From Methanobacteriota archaeon (lineage in GTDB: Archaea > Thermoplasmatota > Poseidoniia > Poseidoniales > Poseidoniaceae), in the NCBI GenBank assembly GCA_004195635.1, contig PSPT01000019.1, positions 1-42,955 on the forward strand: DNA of 42,955 nt, in the 5' to 3' direction. A program made the translations under genes and the position numbers. Shown here piece after piece: positions 42,726-42,955 of this stretch (position 1 is the stretch's first letter; the number at the start of each line of letters is the position of its first letter). Under the pieces are notes generated by a model. The model searched no databases. It was not told the DNA's origin and saw only the letters and a program-made list of their open reading frames with translations.

Positions 42726-42857
42726 TTTTTCAAATCAATATCTCATTTGTGAAATTATTACTCAATATGACACCGATATGCTTAAATAGTAAATACTATA
42801 TATAGATAGTGAATTATTGCATATAGTTGTGATGAAATATGAGGGTTTGTGGTAAAT

Positions 42858-42955
42858 ATGATGGATGGATATGATGGAGAAGAAAAAGTAGAGAATGCCT
42901 TTGAAATAGGGGTAAATGAGGATGATTGGGAATCTATTATTCAAATGCAAGTAAA
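42858..42955 (+). CDS. Acidic protein, N-terminal fragment at window edge
   Basis: The frame opens at ATG 42858 (or 42861) and runs off the right edge. The 32 visible residues start MMDGYDGEEKVENAFEI and are acidic. There is no signal peptide or recognisable motif. It is divergent from the VWA gene, sharing an AT-rich promoter region. I cannot name it; the start and coding status rest on an open frame and AT-rich promoter only. Confidence 0.45.
   Translation, partial: MMDGYDGEEKVENAFEIGVNEDDWESIIQMQV

Overview
The window looks like a chromosomal segment from a marine planktonic euryarchaeon of the Poseidoniia type (Marine Group II/III, phylum Thermoplasmatota). The archaeal assignment rests on a TATA-binding protein, an Alba chromatin protein, an NMD3-type ribosome export/assembly factor, an archaeal-type mevalonate kinase, a bifunctional phosphoglucose/phosphomannose isomerase and a solo KaiC-family ATPase. 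The Poseidoniia assignment is an inference. It comes from the very large Asp/Asn/Thr-rich membrane-anchored surface proteins, the aerobic-type cytochrome c maturation genes and an EtfD-like electron-transfer protein. Starts are a mix of leaderless or short-leader genes with a TATA box about 26 nt upstream and genes with GGAG/GGTGA-type ribosome binding sites. Several starts are GTG or TTG.

Layout. 1-1072: the N-terminus of a type I restriction HsdR subunit running off the left edge, a DUF6356-like mini-protein and a small membrane protein. 1137-6908 (minus): transcribed in the order mevalonate kinase, TBP (with an unusual insertion), EtfD-like membrane Fe-S oxidoreductase, cysteinyl-tRNA synthetase. 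7038-16647 (plus): two giant paralogous surface proteins, a SepF-like cell-division protein and a polytopic membrane protein. 16608-18323: a divergent Maf-like protein and a KaiC-like ATPase. 18350-26436 (minus): a rhomboid protease, a giant subtilase with a predicted cytoplasmic zinc ribbon, and GlmS directly after it. 26578-31105 (plus): a CcmA-CcmB fusion, CcmC and CcmD, then NMD3 and phosphoglucose/phosphomannose isomerase. 31152-32528: Alba, tRNA-Gly(GCC) and a duplicated membrane protein. 32819-39787 (plus): an Asn/Thr-rich surface protein split by a frameshift inside a tandem duplication, then a 1353-residue glycine-rich surface protein. 39810-42955: a small zinc-ribbon protein, a small orphan, a HEAT-like protein, a convergent VWA protein and the start of an acidic protein at the right edge.

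How it fits together. Much of the window concerns the cell envelope: five giant or large secreted proteins with one C-terminal membrane segment, two membrane proteases, GlmS (amino-sugar supply), a SepF-like protein and several polytopic proteins. Most of the giant proteins end in short cytoplasmic tails with a recognisable small motif: GLPxGW...EQW in two, a Trp-rich tail in one and a zinc ribbon in the subtilase. This suggests that intracellular tails on surface proteins are a general design here. The Ccm and EtfD-like genes point to respiratory metabolism. The least explained parts are the HEAT/VWA block at the right end, the TBP insertion and the tailed surface-protein family.
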